Assembly (NCBI RefSeq): GCF_015694705.1 | Contig: NZ_JADQDR010000014.1 | Span: 1 to 64,000, forward strand | Length of the DNA stretch: 64,000 nucleotides | DNA from: Pontibacter rufus | Lineage (GTDB): Bacteria > Bacteroidota > Bacteroidia > Cytophagales > Hymenobacteraceae | Direction: 5' to 3' | In this document: positions 22,018-31,672 of the stretch, in pieces | Numbering within the stretch: the stretch's first letter is position 1 | How the letters are laid out: each line of letters begins with the position of its first letter | The notes under the pieces: model-generated | What the model was told of the DNA's origin: nothing | The model's input: only the letters and a program-made list of their open reading frames with translations | Databases searched by the model: none | Translations under genes and position numbers: made by a program

Positions 22018-23115
22018 TTAATCATCCGCAGAAATGTCGTACTTCTTTAGTATAGCCGTGATCTCTGGTTTCAGTTGATGCAGCATTCTGTCAAAGCCAA
22101 GATCATTAGGATGCGTTCCATCCACTGTTCCTTCATGATCCTGACCAAGCAGGTTTTTCGCTGAGATAAAGTATAGATCTTTAATGCCTTTCTGTTGCAA
22201 TAACCGAAACTGATCCTGAATAGCAGCATTCTGATCCGCAACTCTTTTTCCTACTTTCTGATCCCAGTAACTGTGTTCCCGGATAATGCTTTGTATCACG
22301 ATAATCGGGGCTTTGGGATGTTTTTCCCTTATGGTAGAAACTAAATAGCCGGTGCGTTCTTTTATTTGTTGCGGAGATGAATTCGGAACACAGTCCAGTA
22401 TGTACGCATCAGCAGGGATGGATGCCACCAGATCCGCTGCGGCTTTTTCCATTTTGGCGCTGCCGCTTAATCCAAGGTTCAGGAAGTTCAGCCCGGTTGC
22501 TCTTGACAGCCTGGCAGGATAAGCCATTCCGGGCCTGCTTGCGGATGCGCCCTGAAGAATGCTGGAACCGTAGATGAGAATACGCTTGCGGAAAGGATCT
22601 GGCAGTTTTTTTATCGAAGCGCCCGGATCAATGCCGATTTCCAGGTTAGAAGTTTCATCATATAACGGGAGATACAGCAGGCATTCTTTTTCGCTGTTGT
22701 CCATGTTTTTTACCAGGCTTGCTTCCGTGCAATCTTCACGGGGACGACCGACGCCTGCAAACTGCCATTTCCCATTTTTCTTGATATACAGATCAAGCCC
22801 CTCAGAAGCAATACCTGTCATATTGGACGATGCTTTGCGGCTACTGGTACACCATTTGGCGGATATTGCCGTACTGTTTGTTTTAAAAGTAACTGCCAGC
22901 CCGGCAGAATTGGTAAGCAGTCTCTTCACCGCCGGAGGCAGTGCCGGGAAATCGGCTGTATCTACCCTGTGATAAAGATTTTCTGTAGAAATTATTTTCC
23001 CAACCAGCGTTAAATCTGAAGCCGGAATATAAACCGGCTTCTGTGCCTGAATAGATGTCATCGCCATACCACATATGCCGGCGGTAATCACTAGCAGCCT
23101 AAAGAGTGCCTTCAT
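22018..23115 (-). CDS. Secreted SGNH/GDSL-type hydrolase
   Basis: A 365-residue exported esterase. A signal peptide (cleavage near SIQAQ, residue 24) precedes a beta-sandwich N-terminal domain (about 25-165) and an SGNH catalytic domain (about 170-360). Catalytic blocks: block I YGSSILQG (nucleophile Ser about residue 184), block II NLGLSG, block III at DCVPN (Asn) and block V DGTHPND (Asp/His about 334-337). It probably removes an ester group from a carbohydrate or lipid outside the cytoplasm; the substrate is unknown. It is separated from its neighbours by 183 and 850 bases, so it is likely a single transcription unit. Confidence 0.88.
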   Translation of the reverse strand: MKALFRLLVITAGICGMAMTSIQAQKPVYIPASDLTLVGKIISTENLYHRVDTADFPALPPAVKRLLTNSAGLAVTFKTNSTAISAKWCTSSRKASSNMTGIASEGLDLYIKKNGKWQFAGVGRPREDCTEASLVKNMDNSEKECLLYLPLYDETSNLEIGIDPGASIKKLPDPFRKRILIYGSSILQGASASRPGMAYPARLSRATGLNFLNLGLSGSAKMEKAAADLVASIPADAYILDCVPNSSPQQIKERTGYLVSTIREKHPKAPIIVIQSIIREHSYWDQKVGKRVADQNAAIQDQFRLLQQKGIKDLYFISAKNLLGQDHEGTVDGTHPNDLGFDRMLHQLKPEITAILKKYDISADD

Positions 23116-23236
23116 ATTCTTTCTTTTAAAATTAGCAGGTTAACCATTGATTATAGATGCTCTGGTTGGTATCGGTTATTATTAAACCGGATTATTGGCT
23201 GGCAAGCCGAAGCAGTAAATTATCCGGCTGATGTTG

Positions 23237-23293
23237 CGCATGCTGGTAGCAGCATATCAGGCATGAGGCTCGGTATACTACCACCAGCATGCG
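23237..23293. repeat. Stem-loop with 11-bp perfect arms
   Basis: Arms at 23237-23247 and 23283-23293 are exact complements, GC-rich in an otherwise AT-leaning gap about 120-180 bases upstream of the SGNH hydrolase gene. It could be a structured leader, a small RNA or an operator pair. Confidence 0.45.
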
Positions 23294-23880
23294 TAACAAA
23301 AATGTTATATTACAAGATGAAACAAGCTAAAACCCTAAGGGGAGTTAAGCCCCTCCAAACCCTTTCATATAGTTTCTAGTAATTTCGTTTAATATTATGT
23401 ATAATCTATAAAAAACCAAAATCGAAAAGTAAGTAAATAACGGAAGCAGGTATACTTATTCACTGGCGCAATAGAAGCCTCATTAAAAATGCGGTTTAAC
23501 TGTTAGATGATATGATGGACATTTATGAGGTGGCACATAGGAAGAGCTTTCACTTGTGCTGAGGTTTTCCTGACAGGGCTAAATAGTCTGGCAGAAAGCT
23601 GTTAGGCCATAAGAAGCTGTACAGTTGGAGTTGGCAAGTATAAGAGTAATGTAATGCTGAAACGCGTAAATGGCTGGCGTTAAGAGGCAAAAACAGCCGC
23701 TAACAAATCCGGCTGCATGGAGATCAGGCAAGCGACAGGTCATACTTGTTGCTGCGATCTATAGAAGCTTAAGGAATTATCATCATCGGTTTAATTATTA
23801 ACTACGCCCAAAGTGACAGGCATCTGATTGGGTACCGGTTAGGAGAAAAGAGAAAGCTTTATTACCCGCCTTGTTTAATG

Positions 23881-23939
23881 TATAAAGGATCAAGTATACC
23901 AAGTATATCTCTTATACTTGGTATACTTGATCCTTTATA
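23881..23939. repeat. 27-bp perfect inverted repeat downstream of the HEAT/DUF1080 gene
   Basis: Arms 23881-23907 and 23913-23939 are perfectly complementary around a 5-base loop. They contain AAGTATACC in tandem with AAGTATA. The repeat lies 28 bases past the stop of the leftward gene and may act as a transcript end or 3' stabiliser. No U-run follows. Confidence 0.85.
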
Positions 23940-23967
23940 TAAGTAATCGGGCTTTGTTACCGCCTGA

Positions 23968-26900
23968 TTACTTTTTACTCAGATCTTTTATCCGGATGTT
24001 CCGGAACCATACCGTGGAGCCGTGGCCCAGAAAGCCGATATACCCCTTGTCACGCTTCAGCCCGGGATGTTCCTTTCCGTCCAGGGTGCCGTTCTTCCGG
24101 GCATCAGAAATATCGCCATCCAGAATCGTAGTGCCGTTCAGTATCACCTTTATCTTGGGGCCTTTCACGATTACTTCTTCGTAGTTCCACTCGCCTACAG
24201 GTTTTAGATAACCCCGCTTGGCAGGAATAACGCCATACACAGAGCCATGATACTGGTACTTATGCAGGGTTTTATAAATATCGGCGTCGTTGTCTAATAT
24301 TTGCAGTTCCATGCCTTCATAAGCAGCGTCGCCTTCCAAAGGAGTGCGTATGCCCAGGCCATTGTTGGCGCCAGGCGTTAGTTTGAACTCGAAGCGGAAT
24401 ATAAAGTCGCCGTATTGCTCTTTGCTATACAGGTTGCCTCCGCTGCCGAATTTTGGTTCATGCACTACCAGTTCGCCATTTTCAATCACATAATCGGTGG
24501 TATTGCCTTGCCAGTGGTGCATGTTGGTGCCATCAAACAACACTTTAAAGCCTTCTTTCTTTTCGGCAGCGCTCAATTCAAACGGCTCCGGACGAGGAAG
24601 CTCCCGGATGTAAATATCACGGTAACCTACGCGGGAGCCATGCGCCTGCAGCTCTATCTGCTCTTCCGGGAAAATCGGCAGGCCCCTGTCCCAGTAATTC
24701 TCCAGAATCACATTATCTGTCACAAGTTCCCCGTTGAGGTATACCGTCACGCGATCGCCTTTCATGATAATATGAAAGTTGTTCCACTCACCCAACGGAT
24801 TATCAGCTACTTTCAGCGGTTTGCTTGGGTTAACCTGGTTGTTGTACAACCCGCCGGAGCCTACCTGTGCACCATCCTTCACACGGGAAGTATCCCACAT
24901 TTGTACCTGGGGCGTGCCCCGCAGGTAAATGCCCGCATCTCCGTCTTTGTTGCCATCGTCATAGATTTTCCAATCCACAAACATCTCGATGTCACCGTAT
25001 TTTTTTGCTGTCGTAAGGTTATCGAAGCCATGCCCCACAAATGTAATCTCGCCATTTTCTACTTTCCAGTCTTTGCGCATTTGCTCATCGGCCGCTTTCT
25101 GTTTCTGCGCCAGCGTTTCCTTGTCCATCTTGGCCCGCTCAATCGGGTTGGCCACCAAACCTTTCCAGCCAGTCAGGTCTTTGCCGTTAAACAGCGCTAC
25201 GAAACCTTCGCCTTGTGGCATTTCTGCCAAAAACTTCTGTATCGCTTTGATCTGATACTCGCTGTCAGGCCCCTCAAGCACCTGAGCGGTTTTATTAAGC
25301 AAATCCCGTACGATATCACCTGTATAGTTTTCGTCAGACAGCCCAATGTTCATCACGGCCTGGGCAGCCGCCTGTTGCAGCGCAGGCTTATCGAGGTACT
25401 TGCCGGCGAATACCAGCGCAGGGAAAGTATGTAATCCCGCTACTTCTTTCAGGATCAATTGCTGCTGTTCAGGTGTTTTCGCCAACGCCATGGCATCCCG
25501 CAGTTTCAGCAGCTTCTGTTCGGCAGGAAACTTAGAGAGACTGATTATGCGGATGTATCCTTTCAGCGCCTGATCCAGGTATGCCTCATTGGAAGCTTCC
25601 TGGCTGATGCGGTACAGCTCGCCGGCCGCACTCACATCAGACCACGCAGCCAGGGCAGCAACTGCGGCCTGCTTTGTGGCGGCATCGCCGGCATTAAAGG
25701 CTGCTGCAACAGCATCCAGGGCTTTTTCACCGCCAATATTGGCTAGTATGTTAAAGTATAGGGGCTTCTTCTCAGCCGGAGCCTGCGCCATTTGCTCCAG
25801 TATCAGGTTTGCCTGCTGTGCCTGCTCATCGTAACCGCGAACGGCTGCAACAATGGCCTCCTGCACTGCGCTTACTTCTTCAGGCCGCGCTGTTTCCTGC
25901 AGCAAAGAAAACAGCCGCGGCAGGTTCTCTTTTGTTGCCATTTGCTCCAGCGCAGTTAAAGCGGCCATACGCACGGCAGCATTTTCGTCTTTTACATAGT
26001 AGAACACCTCGTTTATTTTTTTGCTGGCAGCGCGGTTGCCCAAAACTGCAAGTGCGGCTGCCTGGGCCTCGGCGGGCATTTTAGGCAAAGCATCAGCTAC
26101 AGCATCAGTCAGACCGTCAGCCTCCATGATAAGCAGCGCTTCTTTGGCAGCAGCAATTTCTTCGGCATTGCCTTTTCTCATCGCCTTCAGTAACTTAGGA
26201 AGCGCCTCTTCGTCGCCCATCCTTCCTATAGCGCCGATAGCAACCAGCTTTACCTGATCTTTCCTGCTTCTGAGCGCTTTTATTATGGCAGGCAGGGCAG
26301 CTTTAGCGTTGTTCCGGCCCAGCATGGTAATAATCTCCGCTTCAATTTCAGGGTCTGCTTTCTTCGCTTTTTTCACCCACATAGCTGTTGTAGCAGGCGT
26401 AATGTAGTCGCCGGCGAACTTCAGGGCGGCTGCACGGTACTCAGGGTTCTTGTCTGTGGCTGCATTGGTTAACAGCGCTACACTTTTTTCTCCCTGTATG
26501 TCTGCCAGCTGTTCCAGGGCAGCCGTGCGGGTATGCACCTGCAGATCTTGTCCGGTACCATCTAACAGCGACTGTGCTATTTTTTCGGCCTGCTGCTGTT
26601 TTCCGCTTTCGGCCAGGCGCTGTGCATAAAGTAAATAAGCGGAGGTGGCATTGTCGTTGCCGAAAGTATAATTGCCTTGTTGCGCCGCTTGTGCCAGCAC
26701 CGCTTCCGAGGCCGGGTCTGCAATGTTGGCCAGGGCATAGAGCGCCAGCTTCCTGAGTTTGCTATCCGGGTCGGTTGCCAAAGGAGTAAGAACAGCCACA
26801 GCTTTTGCATAGCGGGCATCTCCCAGCGCCTCAACAAGCGACATCCGACAATCACCCTGCGCATTTGGCAAGGCCTGCAGCAAGGCTTCGCCGGCCGCGG

Positions 26901-27387
26901 GAGTATGAATATTGATCAAAGCTTTGGCAGCAGGGGCACACAGGCGCTCATCAGTCAGATAACCTTGCAGGCAGGCAACGGCATCGTCTTTGCCTACCAT
27001 TTCAAGCTGCCTGATCAGGAAGGCCTTGTTCTCTTCATTATCAGCTCTCTGCAACGCCTGGCAATAGGCATCTACGCTCATCTGCCGCCACTCTTCCCTG
27101 CCGGGCTGCGACACATAATAAGAGAAGCCGCCCATGGCATATTCCAGGCCGGTATTATCTCCCTTACCCGGTGCTGTAAGCATAGCGGCCATTTCTACCA
27201 ATCCTTCTTTACCCATGCCGGCAATCTCGTTCATGTCGGCGCTGAGTTGTGCGCTATCCTTGGCCGGCATCTGGGCCAGCAGGTCGGCAATTTTAGTAGT
27301 GAGGGTGCGCTGATCGTTTTCCCGCTGGGCTACCGCAGCAGCACTCAACGAGACAACAGCAATCAGCAGTAGTACTATTCTTTTCAT
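23968..27387 (-). CDS. HEAT-repeat protein with two tandem DUF1080 (3-keto-disaccharide hydrolase) domains
   Basis: A 1139-residue exported protein. The start at 27387 (MKRIVLLLIAVVSLSAAAVAQ) begins a clear signal peptide; the four codons upstream add nothing. Residues about 30-700 are Ala/Leu-rich helical HEAT-like repeats. Two DUF1080 domains follow: GEGFVALFNGKDLTGWKGL at about 728 and EGFKVLFDGTNMHHWQGN at about 942, each with an F-NG/DG-x-x-x-x-W opening and a later concanavalin-like core ending in FRNIRIKDL. DUF1080 proteins hydrolyse 3-keto-glycosides. It should be periplasmic or surface-exposed. It is 69 bases downstream of a Gfo/Idh/MocA gene on the same strand, so the dehydrogenase may make the 3-keto sugar that this protein cleaves (inference). 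The double domain and the long HEAT region are unusual compared with the single-domain version at 58862. Confidence 0.9.
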   Translation of the reverse strand: MKRIVLLLIAVVSLSAAAVAQRENDQRTLTTKIADLLAQMPAKDSAQLSADMNEIAGMGKEGLVEMAAMLTAPGKGDNTGLEYAMGGFSYYVSQPGREEWRQMSVDAYCQALQRADNEENKAFLIRQLEMVGKDDAVACLQGYLTDERLCAPAAKALINIHTPAAGEALLQALPNAQGDCRMSLVEALGDARYAKAVAVLTPLATDPDSKLRKLALYALANIADPASEAVLAQAAQQGNYTFGNDNATSAYLLYAQRLAESGKQQQAEKIAQSLLDGTGQDLQVHTRTAALEQLADIQGEKSVALLTNAATDKNPEYRAAALKFAGDYITPATTAMWVKKAKKADPEIEAEIITMLGRNNAKAALPAIIKALRSRKDQVKLVAIGAIGRMGDEEALPKLLKAMRKGNAEEIAAAKEALLIMEADGLTDAVADALPKMPAEAQAAALAVLGNRAASKKINEVFYYVKDENAAVRMAALTALEQMATKENLPRLFSLLQETARPEEVSAVQEAIVAAVRGYDEQAQQANLILEQMAQAPAEKKPLYFNILANIGGEKALDAVAAAFNAGDAATKQAAVAALAAWSDVSAAGELYRISQEASNEAYLDQALKGYIRIISLSKFPAEQKLLKLRDAMALAKTPEQQQLILKEVAGLHTFPALVFAGKYLDKPALQQAAAQAVMNIGLSDENYTGDIVRDLLNKTAQVLEGPDSEYQIKAIQKFLAEMPQGEGFVALFNGKDLTGWKGLVANPIERAKMDKETLAQKQKAADEQMRKDWKVENGEITFVGHGFDNLTTAKKYGDIEMFVDWKIYDDGNKDGDAGIYLRGTPQVQMWDTSRVKDGAQVGSGGLYNNQVNPSKPLKVADNPLGEWNNFHIIMKGDRVTVYLNGELVTDNVILENYWDRGLPIFPEEQIELQAHGSRVGYRDIYIRELPRPEPFELSAAEKKEGFKVLFDGTNMHHWQGNTTDYVIENGELVVHEPKFGSGGNLYSKEQYGDFIFRFEFKLTPGANNGLGIRTPLEGDAAYEGMELQILDNDADIYKTLHKYQYHGSVYGVIPAKRGYLKPVGEWNYEEVIVKGPKIKVILNGTTILDGDISDARKNGTLDGKEHPGLKRDKGYIGFLGHGSTVWFRNIRIKDLSKK

Positions 27388-27456
27388 AATATAATGCATA
27401 AGAGGCGAATAATCGTTTTTGATTTTTTCAGTTTAGATAGCTTTGGTAGTTGCAGG

Positions 27457-28734
27457 CTACAATACCATTGTCCAATCGGAGCGCATGGGCTGGTTGATCA
27501 GGCGGTTGGCACCTTCATCATCTATAAATTCCTGCTTCACCGGGTCGAACTTCAGCGATCGGCCTAAATGCAGCGCAGCTTTCCCCATGTTCACGAGCGT
27601 GCATGACCTGTGCCCGTTTTCTTCGTTAAGGGCAAACTTTTTGCGTTCTTTTACTGCCTCAATAAAATCAGTTACCTGTGGCTCCGGATCAGGGAAAGCT
27701 GCCAGCTTTCTTTCCAGGTTCGGAATATCGGAGCGGAAGCCGGGGTATAATTTTCCTTTCGGGCCTTCTATGTAAGGGATGTTTTCCTCTTTGCCTTCGC
27801 CGTCCAGCACAATCTGGCATCCGTCGGCATAGGTATACGTTATGCGGCGCCATGTACCCACAGCATCCGGATGCTGCTGCGGCGCATCTATCTCTACTGA
27901 AACAGGGCTTGTATTGTCTTTCCCCAGGAAGTATTGCACAGGATCCAGGTAATGCTGCCCCATGTCGCCAAGGCCGCCACCATCATAATCCCAGTAGCCG
28001 CGGAAGGTCTGGTGCACGCGGTGCGGGTTATAAGGCCTGTAAGGCGCAGGGCCCAGCCACATGTTGTAGTCCAGTTCAGGCGGCACCGGCATAGGGTCGA
28101 GGTTGGTTTTGCCTACCCAGTAAAACTTCCAGTCGAAGCCGGTGCCGCGGCCCACGGTTACTTTCAGGGGCCAGCCCAGCAGGCCACTGTCTACCAGCTT
28201 TTTGATAGGCTTAACGGGTGTGCCCATCCCGTAAAAGATATCATCGAAGCGGAACCACGTATTCAGCCGAAAAATGCGTCCGTGCTGTTGCACGGCTTCC
28301 ACCAGGCGCTTGCCTTCGCCAATTGTGCGGGTCATAGGCTTTTCGCACCAGATATCTTTACCGGCTCTGGCCGCATCTGCTGCTATAATGCCGTGCCAGT
28401 GCGGCGGGGTGGCAATGTGCACGATGTCGACTTCCGGGAGCTGTATAACTTCGCGGTAATCTGCAAAGGTTTTCACGCCTTTCCCGACCATCTCTACAGC
28501 CTTTTTCAGGTGGTTGCGGTCCACATCGCAGACGGCTACCACGCGGGTATCGCCATAAGGAATATGGTTACGGCCCATAGACCCTACTCCGATGATAGCC
28601 TTGGTGAGCTGATCGCTGGGCGCTACAAAACCTCTGCCGCCCAGCACAAAGCGCGGAACGATTACGAATGCAGCAACTGTAGCCGCAGATTTCTTTAAAA
28701 AGTCCCGTCTTGAATTGGTAGTATCTGAACTCAT
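27457..28734 (-). CDS. Gfo/Idh/MocA-family oxidoreductase with Tat signal
   Basis: A 425-residue dehydrogenase exported by the twin-arginine route (SRRDFLKKSAATVAAF, residues 8-23). Cofactor-containing enzymes use this route because they fold in the cytosol. The Rossmann site is AIIGVGSMGRNH (about 46-57) and the family EKP motif is at 131-133 (CEKPMTRT), with the Lys expected near the sugar. The C-terminal substrate domain includes GLGDMGQHYLDP. It likely oxidises a sugar or glycoside at C3 with tightly bound NAD(P), giving the substrate for the DUF1080 protein downstream. A palindrome GGTCTG-AAA-CAGACC lies 231 bases upstream. Confidence 0.9.
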   Translation of the reverse strand: MSSDTTNSRRDFLKKSAATVAAFVIVPRFVLGGRGFVAPSDQLTKAIIGVGSMGRNHIPYGDTRVVAVCDVDRNHLKKAVEMVGKGVKTFADYREVIQLPEVDIVHIATPPHWHGIIAADAARAGKDIWCEKPMTRTIGEGKRLVEAVQQHGRIFRLNTWFRFDDIFYGMGTPVKPIKKLVDSGLLGWPLKVTVGRGTGFDWKFYWVGKTNLDPMPVPPELDYNMWLGPAPYRPYNPHRVHQTFRGYWDYDGGGLGDMGQHYLDPVQYFLGKDNTSPVSVEIDAPQQHPDAVGTWRRITYTYADGCQIVLDGEGKEENIPYIEGPKGKLYPGFRSDIPNLERKLAAFPDPEPQVTDFIEAVKERKKFALNEENGHRSCTLVNMGKAALHLGRSLKFDPVKQEFIDDEGANRLINQPMRSDWTMVL

Positions 28735-29578
28735 AGAATATAAAGGTTATCTGTGTTAAGTAATGGCATTCCCAGAAAAATTGCTTTGCGAACCTAACCC
28801 GACAGGTAAAGCGCCCGTGCCCCACAGATGCTGATATAGCACAAGCATGCATCAGCTTAAACTCTCTGAGCCTGGGTTTGTCAGGTATAATTCCACCAAT
28901 ATACTTATTATCAACAAACTATATTCATAGATAAGAGTATTTTTATAGTACAAAGATCTGTTCCGGTCTGAAACAGACCACTTACCAGATGCAACTCATC
29001 AGCCATTTTAGTAACTGATAGCAGACTTTAAGTTGTAGAAAAAGAAAGCTGCAAATAACCTCCTGTATCATTTCCCGCCCTGATTGCCTTCGCTAATTTA
29101 TTAAACCGTTTATAAATTTTAACCGGCTTTAACCCGGTTTCTTGATTTGGCAGATAAATTCTATGCCGGCTGGCCGGGAGGGCTCCACATAAGTTATGGC
29201 CTTTCTCTTCATATTTCCGGTGGCAAAGCAGGCAAGTCAGATTTACCGGGCACAGAAGCGTTGATTTTTAAACCATTTACACGATAAAAATCCAATAATG
29301 CCAGAAATTTACCCAGGTGGATTAACTCAGAAATCAGGCGTTACGAGCAGTTTGCCAGCCCTTAATGGGCCATTACAGTTCGCACCAGTTTAGAAATAAT
29401 AAAGAAGCGGCAAGTATAAAGTTCAGGTATGGTAAGACCTTGGATTTCCTCTATACTACAGGAAGCAACATACGGCTTTCCTCAAATCAGAAAACAAATG
29501 TTACTGGCGTACATAAAAAAAGCCCTGCAGAAACTGCAGAGCCTTTCCAAACTATGAAAGCTAATGAAAATCTATGTA
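28735..29578. other. Intergenic region upstream of the Gfo/Idh gene
   Basis: No supported gene; short frames here lack coding character. Visible items: GGTCTG-AAA-CAGACC at 28965-28979, a candidate operator; AACCGG/CCGGTT arms at 29121-29126 and 29134-29139; and the terminator at 29514-29544. The rest is featureless. Confidence 0.45.
29514..29544 (-). terminator. Intrinsic terminator of the OmpA/PorP operon
   Basis: On the minus strand GGCTCTGCAG, a three-base loop and CTGCAGGGCT form a stem with one G-U pair, followed by seven Us. It lies about 35 bases past the OmpA-family stop. Confidence 0.9.
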
Positions 29579-31564
29579 TCAGTTTTTCCTGATTTTAAAT
29601 TCGGTGCGGCGGTTTAGCTGATGCTCCGCCTCTGAGCATTCCACGCCATCGGCACAACGGTTTACTAACCTGGTTTTGCCGTAGCCCCTTGCGGTGAGCC
29701 TGCTTCTGTCTATGCCCATCGACACGATGTAATCCACAGCGGCCTGTGCTCTTTTTTCTGACAGCTGCTGGTTGTAGTCCACACTTTCGCGGCTGTCGGT
29801 ATGGGAGCTCATTTCGATCTCTAACTTAGGGTTATTTTTCAGCATCGTTACTACTTTGTCCAGCTCTTTGGCCGCATCCGGGCGGATGTTCCATTTGTCG
29901 AGGTCGTAGTAGATGTTATCCAGCACCACCGCACGTGCTACTTCGTTTTTGTCGAAGAGCAGCGCCACTTGCACTGTATCGCCGGCTGTTTCCGGTACTT
30001 GTGCCACTACTTCCTGCTTCAGGTAACCATCTTTGGAGCCCAGGAAAGTATAGGTATTGCCCTGGAGGCCATTCATAAAGTATGCGCCATTTTCATCAGA
30101 CACTATCATCTCTGAACCTGTTGCGCTTTGCTCAGATACTTTGATATTTACCTGTGGCAGCGGCACCTGTATGTTCTGCTTCAGGGCATTCTGTTTGCGC
30201 TCCAGTGTTGTTACAGCCAGCACAACAGGTTTCCTGAGGTCACTGAATTTAAAAATATCATCGGTGCCGTTCTGAGAATCGCGGTTCGAAGACAGCAGGC
30301 CGCTTTCGCCTGGTTTGGTAAACATAATGCCATAGTCGTTTTTAGGCGAGTTGATGGGATAGCCGAGGTTGCGCACCCCTGTCCAGGCAGCCTGTGCGCC
30401 TTCGGCTGAAAAAATATCCATACCGCCCATACCTGTGTGACCATCCGAAGCAAAGTATAGTTTGCCGTCGGCATCCACATAGGGGAAGCTCTCGCGGCCC
30501 GGCGTATTCACGGTGGTGCCCGCGTTGACGGGCTCACCCCAACTGCCATCGGCCTGGCGCACGGAATAATAAATATCAGTGTCGCCCATTCCGCCGGGCA
30601 TATCGGATACAAAGTATAGCGTGTTGCCATCCGGTGTTACCGCCGGGTGCCCTACCGAGTACTTGTTCACGTTGTTGTAGCTGAATGGCTGAATGTTGCT
30701 CCAGCCACCATTTTGCTTTTCAGCAGAAAAAATTTCGAGGCGGTTTACGTACTCGTTTACCTCCGGCTTTACAACCCAACTGGTCGGGTCAGGATTAACG
30801 TTGCCGCGCTTCAGCACCAGGTGCGTGCGGGTGAAGTATAGTTTCTGGCTACCCGCAGCGGCAGAAGCTGTAGCATTGTGGTAATCCGAATTAACGACAT
30901 CCTGCAGTGCCATAGGGTTGCTCCAGTTGCCTTGCACATCCTGTTGCGCTAAAAACAGTTGCAGGTATGGGCGGCCCGTCCAGCCGTATACTTGCTCCTT
31001 CTTTTTCCTTTTGCTTACGCCGCGATCGGAGGTAAAGATAACGCCGTTTTTGCCATAAGGCGTCGGGCTGAAATCGGAGTAGCTGTCGTAGTTGATGTTC
31101 TGGAATGCCTCTACTTTTGCTACTGCCGGCTGGTTCATCCAAGCCTGGGCCAGGTCGCAGGCGCGCATCAGTTCCTGTGCGCGCTCGGCCTGCGCCGGCA
31201 TCTCATCGCCCCACTGCATGTATTGCGCTTTGGCCTCATTATACTTGCCATTGCTGCGCAGCGCCTCGGCATAATAGTACAGGCTTACAGGCTCATGGCC
31301 GGGCGTATTTACTACTTTGCCGTACCAATCTTCCGCTTCCCTGCTTTGGCGCGTCAGGCGGTATGCGTCGGCGATGTGCTGCATGGTTTGCAGTTCCGGC
31401 TGGCGTTTGCGGATAACTTTCTGATAGTCCTGCAGGGCAAGGGCATATTCGTAATTATCGAAATGCTTGTTTGCTTTACGCAGGTTTGATTGGGCATTTG
31501 CCACGGGCGACAGGCCAAGAATGGCAGCCATCACCAGGTATAAAGATGTATAAGTATAGTTCAT
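29579..31564 (-). CDS. OmpA-family protein with TPR, PD40 and carboxypeptidase-regulatory domains (PorE-like)
   Basis: A 661-residue envelope protein. A signal peptide (cleavage after ANA, about residue 24) precedes TPR-like repeats (about 25-130), PD40/WD40-like beta-propeller repeats (about 155-420, e.g. NTLYFVSDMPGGMGDTDIYYS and KLYFASDGHTGMGGMDIF), a CarboxypepD-regulatory domain (about 455-530), and a C-terminal OmpA peptidoglycan-binding domain (NIYYDLDKWNIRPDAAKELD, about 545-660). This domain order is that of PorE-type proteins linked to the type IX secretion system, which anchor the machinery to peptidoglycan. It is the last gene of a three-gene operon with PorP/SprF and the gliding-CTD protein. 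Confidence 0.92.
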   Translation of the reverse strand: MNYTYTSLYLVMAAILGLSPVANAQSNLRKANKHFDNYEYALALQDYQKVIRKRQPELQTMQHIADAYRLTRQSREAEDWYGKVVNTPGHEPVSLYYYAEALRSNGKYNEAKAQYMQWGDEMPAQAERAQELMRACDLAQAWMNQPAVAKVEAFQNINYDSYSDFSPTPYGKNGVIFTSDRGVSKRKKKEQVYGWTGRPYLQLFLAQQDVQGNWSNPMALQDVVNSDYHNATASAAAGSQKLYFTRTHLVLKRGNVNPDPTSWVVKPEVNEYVNRLEIFSAEKQNGGWSNIQPFSYNNVNKYSVGHPAVTPDGNTLYFVSDMPGGMGDTDIYYSVRQADGSWGEPVNAGTTVNTPGRESFPYVDADGKLYFASDGHTGMGGMDIFSAEGAQAAWTGVRNLGYPINSPKNDYGIMFTKPGESGLLSSNRDSQNGTDDIFKFSDLRKPVVLAVTTLERKQNALKQNIQVPLPQVNIKVSEQSATGSEMIVSDENGAYFMNGLQGNTYTFLGSKDGYLKQEVVAQVPETAGDTVQVALLFDKNEVARAVVLDNIYYDLDKWNIRPDAAKELDKVVTMLKNNPKLEIEMSSHTDSRESVDYNQQLSEKRAQAAVDYIVSMGIDRSRLTARGYGKTRLVNRCADGVECSEAEHQLNRRTEFKIRKN

Positions 31565-31672
31565 AAGTAAATGTGCTAATTTGTTAATGTGCTAAGGTGT
31601 AGACTATCAGAGAATAACACATCAATCGAGTCTGTTTAGTACTACCCGGTTACTTAAGTTAAATGCTTTTGA

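Larger units (their letters stand above)
23116..23967. other. Long intergenic region with two inverted repeats
   Basis: No convincing open frame. It carries an 11-bp inverted repeat (CGCATGCTGGT at 23237-23247 and its complement at 23283-23293) enclosing a 35-base loop; a small GC hairpin near 23340 (AGGGG...CCCCT); and the long perfect inverted repeat at 23881-23939. The middle part (23400-23850) shows nothing recognisable and may be a decayed gene or leader RNA. Confidence 0.45.

Noticed and set aside
24415-25434. 339-codon plus-strand frame opposite the HEAT/DUF1080 gene
   Set aside because: Antisense shadow; composition unlike any real gene here.
28568-28852. 94-codon minus-strand frame across the start of the Gfo/Idh gene
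   Set aside because: Overlaps a clear Tat-signal gene in another frame; no signal or domain of its own.
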